DNA from: Heloderma charlesbogerti
Lineage: Eukaryota; Chordata; Lepidosauria; Squamata; Helodermatidae
Reading direction: 5' to 3'
DNA: 64,000 bases
NCBI GenBank assembly: GCA_026122225.1
Contig: JANEZZ010001632.1
Coordinates: 1-64,000, forward strand
Position 1 is the stretch's first letter. Each line of letters starts with the position of its first letter. The position numbers were made by a program, and so were the translations under genes. The notes beneath the pieces are model-generated. The model had not been told where the DNA came from, searched no databases, and saw only the letters and a program-made list of their open reading frames with translations. This document shows positions 34,621-44,271 of the stretch, piece by piece.

Positions 34621-35699
34621 TGCATTACAGCATATAATTATAATACTGAGATGGACATATAAGCCAGGTCAGTACCATTCAATAGCTCAGGCATCCACAA
34701 TTCACATCATTTTGTGCAAGTTTGTGCAGGCTTTAGTGCTTGATTTCTGTTGAGTGTGGCTGGGGGATTAGAAGTGAACTGCCCCTTCATAGTTTGATTC
34801 TGTTCCATGCAGTGGTGGGAGGGGGCAGCTTTAATTACTAGATTCCTTTGCATTGTGAATGGAAGGGCCTCCGATCCAGGAAAAGCCCCCAACACCACCT
34901 CACATCCTGTTCCAGAAAGTCCCCCAACTCTCTGGAGCAGGGGACATCTGGCAATAATTCTGCCAGCAGGAGCATCCCATGAGCGATCGAAGTCATTATT
35001 TTTCTTTTTTTTAAAAAGCGAAATAGTGCCATTTCACTATAAAAGCCTCAGCACTCCTATGCCAGGACATACTGGACCTTCAAACTCGGGTGGCCCATGT
35101 GATGTGACGTATCGAACTGGCTAGCCGTCTTGACTGCAAGAGCCCCCCCCCAAAAGCTGGTACCAACCCCACCACACACCTCTGAATCAATGGAAAGGAG
35201 GAGCAATGTGGATGTAGTGGTGTAGGAATTTTCCCACTCACGCTTTTGGCAAGCTTCTCTGAGCTGTAGAGGTTCTCATAAAGATATGGGAAAGGCAGCA
35301 AACAGTGAATATCTGGAATGCTGAAGTGCAAATAGATAGAGAAGGACTGCAGTTGGCTTGAGGGCCTAAATGTCATGCAAGCTTGCGATAGATGTTTAGT
35401 GGTCTGCCTGTAAGAAGTTCATGGCCATAATCCATTTCCTAAGAAACTTGTGATCTTGTTGGCAGCATCTCGGTAAGATAAAGACTCTTATTGGAGTGTT
35501 TGGTGCTTGTTTTGGTATTTGTCAATGTACAAAGCTGTGAACTTCTGGGTTAGGCTATTTTCATGCAGGGATTCATACCAGACAGTCTCTCGCCCTCCCT
35601 GGCTGCCCCAGTGGATTTTCTCCCCCTGTTCTAAGAATAACTCTATGACAAATAGGCCTCATTCAGTATGGACTTCCTAAAATAAAGTGAGAGTAATTG
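34621..35699. other. Unrecognised sequence
   Basis: No feature supported. Confidence 0.45.
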
Positions 35700-35998
35700 T
35701 AAGGGCACATAAGAACCACATTATTTTTCTGGAGTGAATTCAGTATTTCACTCTTCTTTTTTTAAAACACCTGTTTTGCAAAAGTTTTAGTATTAGGACT
35801 GAGTAGAACTGCACTAATACTCAGCAGGCATTGTGCAGCTATTCCATCTTTTTCTTCTTAACAGATGTCCTGTGGTAAGGTGGAAAAAGTGGTGGAAAAA
35901 CAGGAGGGTTATGAGTGGAAAATGATGACGTCTGGATCGCTGGTGAATGAGGCAGGGCAATGGTGCGATAAAAGCCTGGTCTGGAAGCACCCTAATAA
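35700..35998. mobile_element. Inverted-repeat element, family R-like
   Basis: The right edge GATAAAAGCCTGGTCTGGAA followed by GCACCCTAA resembles the reverse complement of the left edge of the element at 18247 (ACACCAGGCTTTTTATC). The left edge AAGGGCACATAAG is a weak partner. A polypyrimidine-AG near 35851-35872 is not followed by a plausible exon. Confidence 0.4.
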
Positions 35999-36969
35999 GT
36001 AGCATTTTTTATTTCTATTCTATTTCTATTTAGCATTGCTACATGGCAAACCATATTTACTTTTGAAAGTCTTCTCAGTTTCAGTTTGTGATGTGGTAAA
36101 AGTCTGTCATTAAAAGGGGGACAAGGTAAAAGTCTGACTGGGCCTGCAGAAGCTCTTAAGGGCAACTAAAATAGCTCTTGATCCAGGATCCAATATATAT
36201 TGAAGAATTTGAGCAATCTAAAGTGCTGTGTAAATATTAAGAAAGTCATGTCAGCTGCTAGTATGTGCACTTTTCAGTTTAAATGCAGTTCCTAATGTAT
36301 ACCTTTAAAAATAATTCCAATAGTGTCCATGCCGTGAATATTTGGCATGTAATGTATTCTGTGATAGGAAAAGCTGTATTTTATTTGTCATTAAAAATAG
36401 ATGGTACAGTAGTTTACTTTAGACTAACTGCCATTTTAAAAATAAATATCTGTCACTCTGTGTATCTGTTTTAAATGGAAAGAGAACTTTTTTTTAAAGA
36501 TAGAGTTGTGGTATCTTCAGTGGGGAGATGTAATATCTGTATTAAAGCTCGGTGCGCATTTTTTGTGGTAGGCATTCAGCTTCAAGGGGGAAAATGCACA
36601 GCAAGGAAATACATTCCTGGAGGGGGATTAATTTTAAGTTGACTCAGATAAGGTACTTTGATCCCATCCATCTGCAGCTTGGCTTGTTTTAGCATGTTAA
36701 TATATGGATAGCAAATTCCCTTTTTCCTTTTATGTTTGGAAAATAGCTCATAGCCCACACATGTCTTTGTAATTGGGAGAGATTGTTCATTCTTGCCTGC
36801 AGGAAGGCATTTCTCTGTCTGCTAAGCTCACGTTCCAAAGGAAAAGGATATATTGTTTTTTTTGGGGGGGATGACAATACAGCACCAGATCTAGTTCATT
36901 AGGAAATGGAAACACAAAGTTGTTGGGTGGTGTGCGTGTGTGATTGCTTTACACTGAATGTGAACTCTG
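35999..36969. other. Unrecognised AT-rich sequence
   Basis: No feature supported. Confidence 0.45.
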
Positions 36970-37203
36970 TTGTGGCATCCACAGCTGGGCAATACCTTTA
37001 TCAGGACCAACCAAAATGCCACAAGAGATTGTGCAAGCTTTTGTGTTCTCCAGAACTCTGCATCAGGCGAGATGGTACAAAAAGCAGGGATGGGGGAAAG
37101 ACACAGATAAGTCCAACTATTAGGCCAGATGTTCTCTCATGAGGCCTGCAGCTTAGACTCAGTCTCAACATGGAGACTGAAGACTGAATGAGTTAGTCAC
37201 AGG
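36970..37203 (-). repeat. Penelope-like or related repeat, copy 3
   Basis: Its order matches 15660-15960: CACAGCTGGGCAATACCTTT, CCAACCAAAATGCCACAAGA, the hairpin region 37040-37070, GGCCAGATGTTCTCTCATGA and GACTCAGTCTCAACATGGAG. On the minus strand the hairpin reads AGAGTTCTGGAGAACAC, between CTGATGC and AAAAGCTT. Confidence 0.65.
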
Positions 37204-37261
37204 CCCCAGTGCCCATGCATCCGTTGAACACCCAAAAGGGGTCTGTGTGCATACAACTGTA

Positions 37262-37600
37262 TCTACAATGGATTGGAGCCAGGTTATCTGAAGGATTGCC
37301 TCATCCCATATGTGCCTGCCCACACCCTAAGATCATCTTCAGGGGTCTTTCTCCATGAGCCCCTGCCAAAGGAAGTGAGGCGGGTGGCTACATGGAAGAG
37401 GGCTTTTCCTGCTGTGGCACCCCAGCTGTGGAATGAGCTCCCTACAGATTTGCCTGGCACCTACGCTGTACTCCTTCCAGCGCCAACTGAAGACCTTTTT
37501 ATTCTCCCAGTTTTTTAGCTTCCTAATCTTTTAGCTCTGTTTTTTTTAATCTGTATTTTGAATCTCTGCATTGCTGCTAGATTTTATTCTGGTTGTACTG
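37262..37600 (+). mobile_element. L2-like LINE, left part of an interrupted copy
   Basis: It encodes PGYLKDCLIPYVPAHTLRSS and then RAFPAVAPQLWNELP before the 3' UTR, a clear L2-type ORF2 terminus. The 3' UTR is cut at 37600 by a BovB element and resumes at 39862. Confidence 0.9.
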
Positions 37601-38610
37601 ATAGATTTAAGGGATTAGACCTGATAGACAGAGTGCCTGAGGAACTATGGACGGAGGTCCGTAACATTGTTCAGGAGGCAGCAACTCAATCCATCCCAAA
37701 GAAAAAGAAATGCAAGAAAGCAAAGTGGCTGTCTGATGAGGCTTTACAAGTCGCTGAGGAAAGAAGGGAAGCGAAAAGCAAGGGAGAAAGGGGAAGATAT
37801 ATCCAACTGAATGCAGAGTTCCAGAGAATAGCAAGGAGAGACAAGAAGGCCTTCTTAAATGAACAATGCAAAGAAATCGAGGAAAACAACAGAATGGGAA
37901 AGACTAGAGATCTCTTCAAGAAAATCTGAAATCTCAAGGAACGTTTTGTGCAAAGACGGGCATGATAAAGGACAAAGAAGGCAGGGACCTAACAGAAGCA
38001 GATGAGATTAAGAAGAGGTGGCAAGAATACACAGAAGAACTATACAGGAAAGATCTGAATGTCCCTGATAGCCATGATAGTGCGGTCACTGAACTTGAGC
38101 CGGACATCCTCGAGAGTGAAGTCAAGTGGGCCTTAGGAAGCATTATTAACAACAAAGCTAGCGGAGATGACAGTATTCCAGCTGAGCTATTTAAAATTTA
38201 TTTATTTATTATTGCATTTATATCCCGCCTTTTTTCCTCTTGCAAGGAACCCAAGGTGGCTTACATTATCCTCCTCCTCTCCATTTTATCCTCACAACAA
38301 CAACCCTGTGAGGTACATTGGGCTGAGAGTGTGTGACCGGCCCAAAGTCACCCAGTGAGCTTCCATGGCCGAGTGGGGACTAGAACCCGGACCTCCCAGC
38401 TCCCAGTCCAACACTCTTGCCACTACACCACACTGGCTCTCTAAAAGATGATGCTGTTAAAATGCTGCTCTCAGTATGCCAACAAATTTGGAACACTAAC
38501 AGTGGCCACAAGACTGGAAAAGGTCAGTTTACATTCCAATTCCAAAGAAGGGCAATGCCAAAGAGTGTTCAAACTACCATACAATTGCGCTCATTTCACA
38601 TGCCAGCAAG
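37601..38610 (+). pseudogene. BovB ORF2 upstream part, broken
   Basis: The first block (to 37929) reads VRNIVQEAATQSIPKKKKCK and ends at a stop after DLFKKI. A second block in another frame (37962-38196) reads KKRWQEYTEELYRKD and EPDILESEVKWALGSI. The SINE then intervenes. A third block (about 38442-38610) reads LSVCQQIWNT and shifts frame again before KVMLKILQ. At least three frameshifts, one stop and one insertion mean no protein can be made from this portion. Confidence 0.85.
38198..38441 (-). mobile_element. tRNA-derived SINE (family 1), full length
   Basis: On the minus strand it has the tRNA-like head CCAGTGTGGTGTAGTGGCAA (box A TGGTGTAGTGG), the box-B-like GGTTCTAGTCC, GTGACTTTGGGCCGGTCACA, the CTCACAGGGTTGTTG core, GCCACCTTGGGTTCCTTGCA and a TAAATAAATAAAT tail. 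TAAAA occurs on both sides (38192-38196 and 38442-38446) as a possible short target duplication. It is inside the BovB and therefore younger than it. Confidence 0.93.
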
Positions 38611-39852
38611 GTGATGCTGAAAATCCTACAAGCTAGTCTTCAGCAGCATGTGAACCGGGAAGTACCAGAAGTACAAGTGGGGTTTCGAAGAGGCAGAGGA
38701 ACTAGAGATCAAATCGCCAGCATTCTCTGGATCATGGAGAAAGCAAGAGAATTCCAGAAAAATGTCTATTTCTGCTTCATTGACTACGCTAAAGCCTTTG
38801 GTTGTGTGGATCACAACAAACTGTGGCAAATTCTTAAAGAGATGGGAGTACCAGACCACCTTACCTGTCTCCTGAGAAACCTGTACGAGGGACAAGAAGC
38901 AACAGTAAGAACCGGACATGGAACAACCGATTGGTTCAAAATTGGGAAAGGAGTACGACAAGGCTGTATATTGTCACCCTGCTTATTTAATTTATATGCA
39001 GAGTACATCATGAGAAACGCCGGGTTGGATGAATCACAGGTTGGAATTAAGATTGCCAGGAGAATTATCAACAACTTCAGATACGCAGACGATACCACCC
39101 TAATGGCAGAAAGCGAAGAGGATCTCAAGAGCCTCTTGTTGAGGGTGAAAGTGGAGAGTGCAAAAGCTGATTTGAAACTCAACGTTAACAAAACTAAGAT
39201 CATGGCATCTGGCCCCATCACTTCCTGGTATATAGAAGGGGAAGAAATGAAAGCAGTGACAGGTTTTATTTTCTTGGGCTCCAAGATCACTGCAGACGGT
39301 GACTGTAGCCATGAAATTAAAAGATGCTTGCTCCTTGGGAGGAAAGCTATGGCACACCTAGGCAGCATAGTAAGAAGCAGAGACATCACCTTGCCGACAG
39401 AGATTCGTATAATCAAAGCTATGGCTTTCCCAGTAGTAACGTATGGCTGTGAGAGCTGGACTATAAGGAAGGCTGAGCGCCGAAGAATTGATGCCTTCGA
39501 ACTGTGGTGCTGGAGAAGACTCTTACGAGTCCCCTGGACTGCAAGGAGGTCAAATCAGTCAATCCTAAAGGAAATCACTCCTGACTGCTCATTGGAAGGA
39601 CAGATACTGAAGCTGAAGCTCAAATATTTTGGCCATCTAATGCGAAGAGAAAAGTCACTGGAAAAGACCCTGATGCTGGGAAAGATTGAAGGCAAAAGGA
39701 GAAGGGGACAGCAGAGGATGAGGTGGCTAGATAGCATCACCGATGCAATGAATATGAACTTGAGCACACTCCGGGAGAGAGCGGAGGACAGGAAGGCCTG
39801 GCGTGCTATGGTCCATGGGGTCACGAAGAGTCGGACACGACTTAACGACTGA
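38611..39852 (+). pseudogene. BovB reverse-transcriptase C-terminal part, open for 413 codons
   Basis: This is the longest open frame in the window. It holds most of the RT core: FIDYAKAF at residues 56-63 (motif A, catalytic Asp58 present), RQGCILSP at 116-123 (motif B) and FRYADD at 156-161 (motif C, both Asp present). A thumb and C-terminal segment follow, with LRVPWTARRSNQSILKEI near 305-322 and a final KSRTRLND. Family members usually have AFD where this copy has AFG (residue 64). The ATG at 38611 is only an internal Met of the original ORF2. Host expression is not expected. The intact length suggests a fairly young insertion. Confidence 0.9.
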
Positions 39853-39861
39853 ACAACAACA

Positions 39862-39995
39862 ACTGTTATTTTGTGGTTTTAAGCTTTTATATTTTATATT
39901 GTTTTATGCTGCACTTTGTGTTTTTAATTTTTGTGAATTGCCCAGAGAGCTTCGGCTATTGGGCAGCATAGAAACAAACAAACAAACAAACAATA
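39862..39995 (+). mobile_element. L2-like LINE, right part of the interrupted copy
   Basis: It continues the 3' UTR of 37262-37600: TTTTATGCTGCACTTTGTG, TGCCCAGAGAGCTTCGGCTA, TTGGGCAGCATAGAAAC and an AAACAAACAAAC tail. The L2 copy at 40300-41260 shows the same order without this break. Confidence 0.9.
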
Positions 39996-40299
39996 TACAT
40001 TACACCACGCCTGACAAGTGGCAGCTAGTGAAACAGCATAAGAGCAGGGAAACAGTTGTGTGGCGATGCTGTTTTTCATTTTTCCCCACCTATGTCTCAT
40101 TGTGGAGGCATTGGTCAGTGTCCATATGTCTTTCCATGACATATTCCCATCAACTGTCTGGGTACCTTTAGAAAAAGGCTACTTTGATGCAGGCTCATTG
40201 ATTGCCCTGCTGATGGGATTTTTCTGATGACGAGCAGGAGAAATAGTACTCTGAAGTGCTAGGGCTGCAGTGTTAATTGACTGATCAGATCAATGAATC
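39996..40299. other. Unrecognised sequence
   Basis: No feature supported. Confidence 0.45.
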
Positions 40300-41260
40300 A
40301 GTTAAAAATGTTCTGGGTCAGTCAAAAGCTGATGAATCTGGCATTGATTGCACCCCCGCCAAACTTATCCGGACAGAGCTAGCCTAGCCACAGTTATCCA
40401 TGCTCTGATAACCTCTTGTCTGGATTGCTGCAATGAGTTGTACTTGGGGCTGCCTTTGAAAATGGTCCAGAAGCTTCAGCTGGTCCAAAACAGGGCAGCG
40501 AGATTGTTAACGGGGACTGGCTAACGGGATCATATTAGGCTGCCAGTCCATGTCCAGGCCCAATTCAAAGTGCTGGTATTAACATTCAAAGCCCTAAATG
40601 GCTTGGGGACAAGTTATCTGAAGGATCATCTCCTCCCATATGTACCTGCCTGGATCCTAAGATCATCCTCAGGAGTCCTTCTTTGGGAGTCCCTGACAAA
40701 GGAGGTGAGGTGGGTGGCTACCAGGAGGAGGGCCTTTTCTGCTGTGACACCCCGGTTGTGAAATGAGCTCCCCAGAGAAGTTCGCCTGGTGCCTACGTTG
40801 TGCTCTTTCCAGCGCCAGGTGAAACCCTTTTTATTTTCCCAGGAACATTAGCATTTTAGCATTGTAGTCTTTTAACTCTGCTGTTTTAAATTCATTTGTT
40901 GTTGTTGTTCAGTCGTTCAGTCGTGTCCGACTCTTCGTGACCCCATGGACCATAGCACGCCAGGCCTTCCTGTCCTGCGCTCTCTCCCGGAGTGTGCTCA
41001 AGTCCATATTCATTGCATCGGTGATGCTATCTAGCCATCTCATCCTCTGCCGTCTCCTTCTCCTTTTGCCTTCAGTCTTTCCCAGCATCAGGTCTTTTAA
41101 ATCTCCGCATTGCTGCTAAGTTGTACTTTTATATTGTCGTTTTAGTGCTTTTGTATTTTACATTGTTTTTATGCTGGACTTGTTTTAATTTTTGTGACCC
41201 GCCCAGAGAGCTTTGGCTATTGGGTGGTATAGAAATGTAATAAATACAGAAATAAATGAA
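40300..41260 (+). mobile_element. L2-like LINE 3' end with BovB insert
   Basis: The C-terminal half of ORF2 is readable with breaks: VLTFKALNGLGTSYLKDHLL, then AWILRSSSGVLLWESL and RAFSAVTPRL. The 3' UTR ends AGAAATGTAATAAATA. A BovB tail (40892-41094) interrupts the 3' UTR. Protein-level similarity to 37262-37600 is high, so both belong to one subfamily. Confidence 0.9.
40892..41094 (-). mobile_element. BovB LINE 3' end with exact 8-bp target duplication
   Basis: This is the reverse complement of the final 200 bases of the BovB at 37601-39861: TTGTTGTTGTTCAGTCGTTC, CCATGGACCATAGCACGCCA, CTCTCCCGGAGTGTGCTCAA and CTAGCCATCTCATCCTCTGC. The direct repeat TTTTAAAT flanks it at 40884-40891 and 41095-41102. 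Removing the insert and one repeat restores the L2 sequence. Confidence 0.95.
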
Positions 41261-41859
41261 ACCTATGAGATTCATAAGGCCCTGCTTGCTACATGGAGAG
41301 GGGGGAGCTGAAGAGCAAGTGATGTCCCAGTGGCAGATAACAAGGAGAAAAGGGTTTGCGGCTCTTGCATCCAGCATGGCATTGTTTACTTCCGGCTGGG
41401 TGAGCCAAAGGAAGGAGCAGACTTTTTGGACAGCTGCAACCCCTTCCTTGAGAGATCTCCTTTTAATGAGGAGATTGCAAATGCTGCACACGCTCTCTTC
41501 TTCTGGGAGAGTCTGTGTGCATTTACAACGACGGTAGTGAAGTCATGGAGCCACTGGGATATATATCTGCTCGCGCCGTGGGTGGTGTGGTCAATGTTAG
41601 TGAGTGATGCCGATCTCTACAAAACAAGCAACCAGAATGGCAGGTGCATCTATTTATTCCTTCACTGAGCCCAGTGCAAATGGAAAATGAGCAGGGGGAG
41701 ATGAACAGTAGTTGCTGGGGGATGTAGGGGGTAGCGGTTCCATCTGGCTGGCCAGTTTTAATAACAGAATGCACCAGCTGGACCTTTTGAGTGATCTTTA
41801 TTAGCTGTTATATTTATTATAGAAATTATATAGAACCTTCATGTAGATAGGCAGTTATC
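41261..41859. other. Unrecognised sequence with an unexplained frame
   Basis: A plus-strand frame of 112 codons (41330-41668, beginning MADNKEKRVCGSC) has even amino-acid composition and no repeat resemblance that I know. A second frame overlaps it. No splice signals or homology can be given, so I do not call a gene. Confidence 0.3.
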
Positions 41860-42098
41860 CAGGGGTCCCCAACGTGGTGCCCACAAAGGCAATCATCTTG
41901 TGGTGTGAAGTGAAGTTACCAGTGGCAAGGACATCCCTAGCTTTGTTTACAGAGTCATCGAGGCAGAAAAGACCAAGAAGTCATATAATTGGATCCTCTG
42001 CCCAAATGTAAAACCACCCACCCACCTCAAAGATTTATGCAGATCACTTATATTTATTAAATTTAATGACTAAACAGTGCATGCCTATTCTCCATCTC

Positions 42099-42437
42099 GG
42101 GGCCGCGGTGGCGTAGTGGTTAAGATGCTGAACTGCAGACCAGAAGGTCGGCAGGACAGCAGTTCGAGACCCGAGTGCTGTGTGACCGAGTGAGCTCCCG
42201 TCTTTAGTCCCAGCTCCTGCCAACCTAGCAGTTCGAAAGCAAGAAATTGCAAGTAGATAAATAGGTACTGCCTCGGCGGGAAAGGTAACAGCGTTCCGTG
42301 CACCTCAGTGTTCAGTCATGCCGGTCACATGACCACGGAAGCGTCTTCGGACAGCGCTGGCTCTTCGGCTTAGAAATGGAGATGAGCACCACCCCCTAGG
42401 GTCGGACACGACTGGTTGGGGACACCTTTACCGTTTT
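42099..42437 (+). mobile_element. Sauria-type SINE
   Basis: The tRNA-derived head has box A TGGCGTAGTGGTTAAGATGC and box B AGTTCGAGACC. The body includes GCGGGAAAGGTAACAGCGTT and GGTCACATGACCACGGAAGC. The 3' end GGGTCGGACACGACTGG is shared with BovB, which explains mobilisation by that LINE (known for this SINE family), and it ends GGGGACACCTTTACC. Direct repeats TATTCTCCATCTC (42086-42098) and TATTCTCTCTCTC (42438-42450) flank it. It is specific to squamates, so it supports the taxonomic call. Confidence 0.95.

Positions 42438-42471
<34 letters not shown>
42438..42471. repeat. (TC)n microsatellite
   Basis: The TC run begins inside the SINE's 3' target duplication. Confidence 0.95.
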
Positions 42472-42472
<1 letters not shown>

Positions 42473-42479
42473 GTCTGAG

Positions 42480-42830
42480 TGCTTCATAGGACTGTTGCTA
42501 CATTAAAGATTAAAGTCCACTCCCTGCCCCCTTAAATTATATTTCTTTTAATAAAAACCCTGGAAAACGTTAGAGTAGTCTTCTTTCTCTTCCTTTCTAG
42601 CCTTGTTTTTTCTTTGCCTTCCTGTTTCTCCTCCCTCCCAGCTTCTGGCTTCACTATTTCTCTCCCCACCTCTTTATCTTGCTGTTTCTCTCTCCCCCCA
42701 CCCCCGCAGCCTTTAGCCTTGCTCTTTCTTTCCCCTCTACCCCATTGCTTTGCTATTTCCCCCTCCCTCCCAGTCTCTAGCCTTACTATTCCCCCTTCCT
42801 CTTTAGCGCACTTTTGACTAACCAAGCCCC
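42480..42830. repeat. Pyrimidine-rich low-complexity stretch
   Basis: It is dominated by CTTTCT, CCCTCCC and TTTCCC words on the plus strand. Frames through it on both strands are low complexity. Confidence 0.7.
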
Positions 42831-42947
42831 CACGGCAGCCATTATGTGACTAGCCACATCCTCCGTGGTAGCCATTTTGTGGTGGTGCCCACAGAAGTTT
42901 ATCAAATTCCCAAATGTGCCCACAGATCCAAAAGGTTGGGGACCCTG

Positions 42948-43177
42948 TGGTATACCTTTTGAATACCAGAAGAGGTTGATGCAAGTATGAAATGCACTTT
43001 ATCTCATAGTGTAGAGACAGCTGTAATAGTAAATGTGTTGGTTCAGTATTGAAATTATAATTTTTGAAAGAACAAAAATGATTTTATGAATATGCAAATT
43101 ATGTGATTAATCAACTTTAATCTTTAGTGGAGTGACAGTCCTATGAAGCATTTAAACATTCAGTATATATCTAAAGC
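42948..43177. other. Spacer between hAT copy and its inverted duplicate
   Basis: No recognised feature. Confidence 0.4.
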
Positions 43178-43404
43178 TGGAGAATAGGCATGCACTATTT
43201 AGTCATTAAATTTAATAAATGTAAGTGATCTGGATTACATAAATCTTTGAGGTTGGTGGGTGGTTTTGCATTTGGGCAGAGGATTCAATTATATGACTTC
43301 TTGGTCTTTTCTGCCTCGATGACTCTGTAACCAAAGCTAGGGATGTCCTTGCCACTTGTAACTTCACTTCACACCACAAGATGATGATTGTCTGTGTGGG
43401 CATG
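43178..43404 (-). repeat. Inverted duplicate of 41879-42094
   Basis: The interval is the reverse complement of the left part of the hAT element: GGAGAATAGGCATGCACT, then AGTCATTAAATTTAATAAAT, GGTTGGTGGGTGGTTTTGCA and CTTCACTTCACACCACAAGA all recur inverted. It lacks the Sauria SINE that breaks the other copy. Confidence 0.9.
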
Positions 43405-43589
43405 ATGTACGTTATAGTGCAGATTTAATGGGCCAGGATATGAGAGGCAAATACTGTGGATTAGCTTACTTTATAGTGAGCGGTTCAAGTTGTTAGAGCA
43501 CTGTGGCTGATGTGCAGTCTTACCTTCAATTTTGTAGGGAATGGCTTTTCTTCAAACCCATGGACAGGGTTGTGTATGCCATGATTCTG

Positions 43590-43642
43590 CAAGGAAGGAA
43601 GGAAGGAAGGAAAGAAGAAAGAAAGAAAGAAAGAAAGAAAGA
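43590..43642. repeat. (GGAA)n(GAAA)n microsatellite
   Basis: A GGAA run passes into a GAAA run. Confidence 0.95.
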
Positions 43643-43699
43643 GTACAGAATGTGGTATTGGAGCAAAATTAAACTTCCTATGAATATGTGTTGTCATAT

Positions 43700-43772
43700 T
43701 TTTTTAAAGTTTTGTTTTGTAAACTCCCCAGAGAGCTTCAACTCTTGGATGGTATAGAAATGTAATAAATAA
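43700..43772 (+). mobile_element. L2-like LINE tail
   Basis: CCCCAGAGAGCTTCAACTCT and GGTATAGAAATGTAATAAAT match the L2 3' ends at 39930 and 41200. Confidence 0.8.
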
Positions 43773-43777
43773 AGGAA

Positions 43778-43966
43778 GTCAGGGTGGCAAACATTGCCCC
43801 CCTTTTTATTCTCCATGAAACCCTGTGAGGATGAGGTAGGTTAGGTTGAGAGTGAGTGTCTGCCCCAAGAACACCCAGTAAGTTTTGTGGTTAAGTAAGG
43901 AACTGAGCCCAACTCTGCCCAGTCTAAGCCTAACTCTCTAGCCACTGTATCACCCTGGCTTCTAGC
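43778..43966 (-). mobile_element. tRNA-derived SINE (family 1)
   Basis: Reverse complement of the family: CCCTGTGAGGATGAGGTAGG, TGCCCCAAGAACACCCAGTA and CCACTGTATCACCCTGGCTT (tRNA-like head at the right). It directly abuts the L2 tail. Confidence 0.85.
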
Positions 43967-44235
43967 CTTTATCTGGATGCAAAGATCTGTTGAAGGTATG
44001 TGGGCATTGTCTGCTAACATATGAGGGGCCAGAGGGGGTTGCTGAATAAAATTCCCAGCGGATCTCAGGTGGAACTTGACGACACAGCAGAGCTCCTCGC
44101 TATGACCAGCAAAGCCAGAAGGAATAATGCAGAACAAGAGCAATTATGCAGCCTTGCTGAAGTGGCATCTTTTTATATGGATCGCATACTCCAGGTTTTC
44201 ATGCAGAATTTGGATACCCCAGATGCAAAATTAAC

Positions 44236-44271
<36 letters not shown>

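Larger units (their letters stand above)
37601..39861 (+). mobile_element. RTE-BovB LINE, 5' truncated, interrupted by a SINE
   Basis: The element starts in the connector between endonuclease and reverse transcriptase (FKGLDLIDRVPEELWTEV), runs through the RT and ends in the diagnostic BovB tail, AGAGTCGGACACGACTTAAC followed by an ACAACAACAAC run. It is in the same orientation as the host L2. A family-1 SINE sits at 38198-38441. RTE elements normally encode an apurinic-type endonuclease upstream; that part is missing here. ACTG occurs at both edges, but a longer target duplication is not evident. Confidence 0.95.
41860..42947 (-). mobile_element. hAT-like DNA transposon, family H copy 2
   Basis: The left end CAGGGGTCCCCAACG and right end GGTTGGGGACCCTG are inverted repeats. 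On the minus strand its start matches 6492 onward (CCCAACCTTTTGGATCTGTG, then GGGCACATTTGGGAATTTG). The interior carries a Sauria SINE (42099-42437), a TC microsatellite and a pyrimidine-rich stretch up to about 42800. The target duplication is not convincing. Confidence 0.7.

Noticed and set aside
35851..35882. Possible acceptor-exon-donor at TTCTTCTTAACAG followed by GTAAGG
   Set aside because: The enclosed piece would be only ten bases and lies within an inverted-repeat element.
38611..39852. A functional 413-residue host protein or active retrotransposon
   Set aside because: It is the C-terminal part of BovB ORF2. Upstream sequence is truncated, frameshifted and broken by a SINE, and the endonuclease is missing.
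42540..42830. Minus-strand Lys/Glu/Gly-rich 97-codon frame
   Set aside because: It is a translation of a pyrimidine-rich low-complexity tract inside a hAT element.
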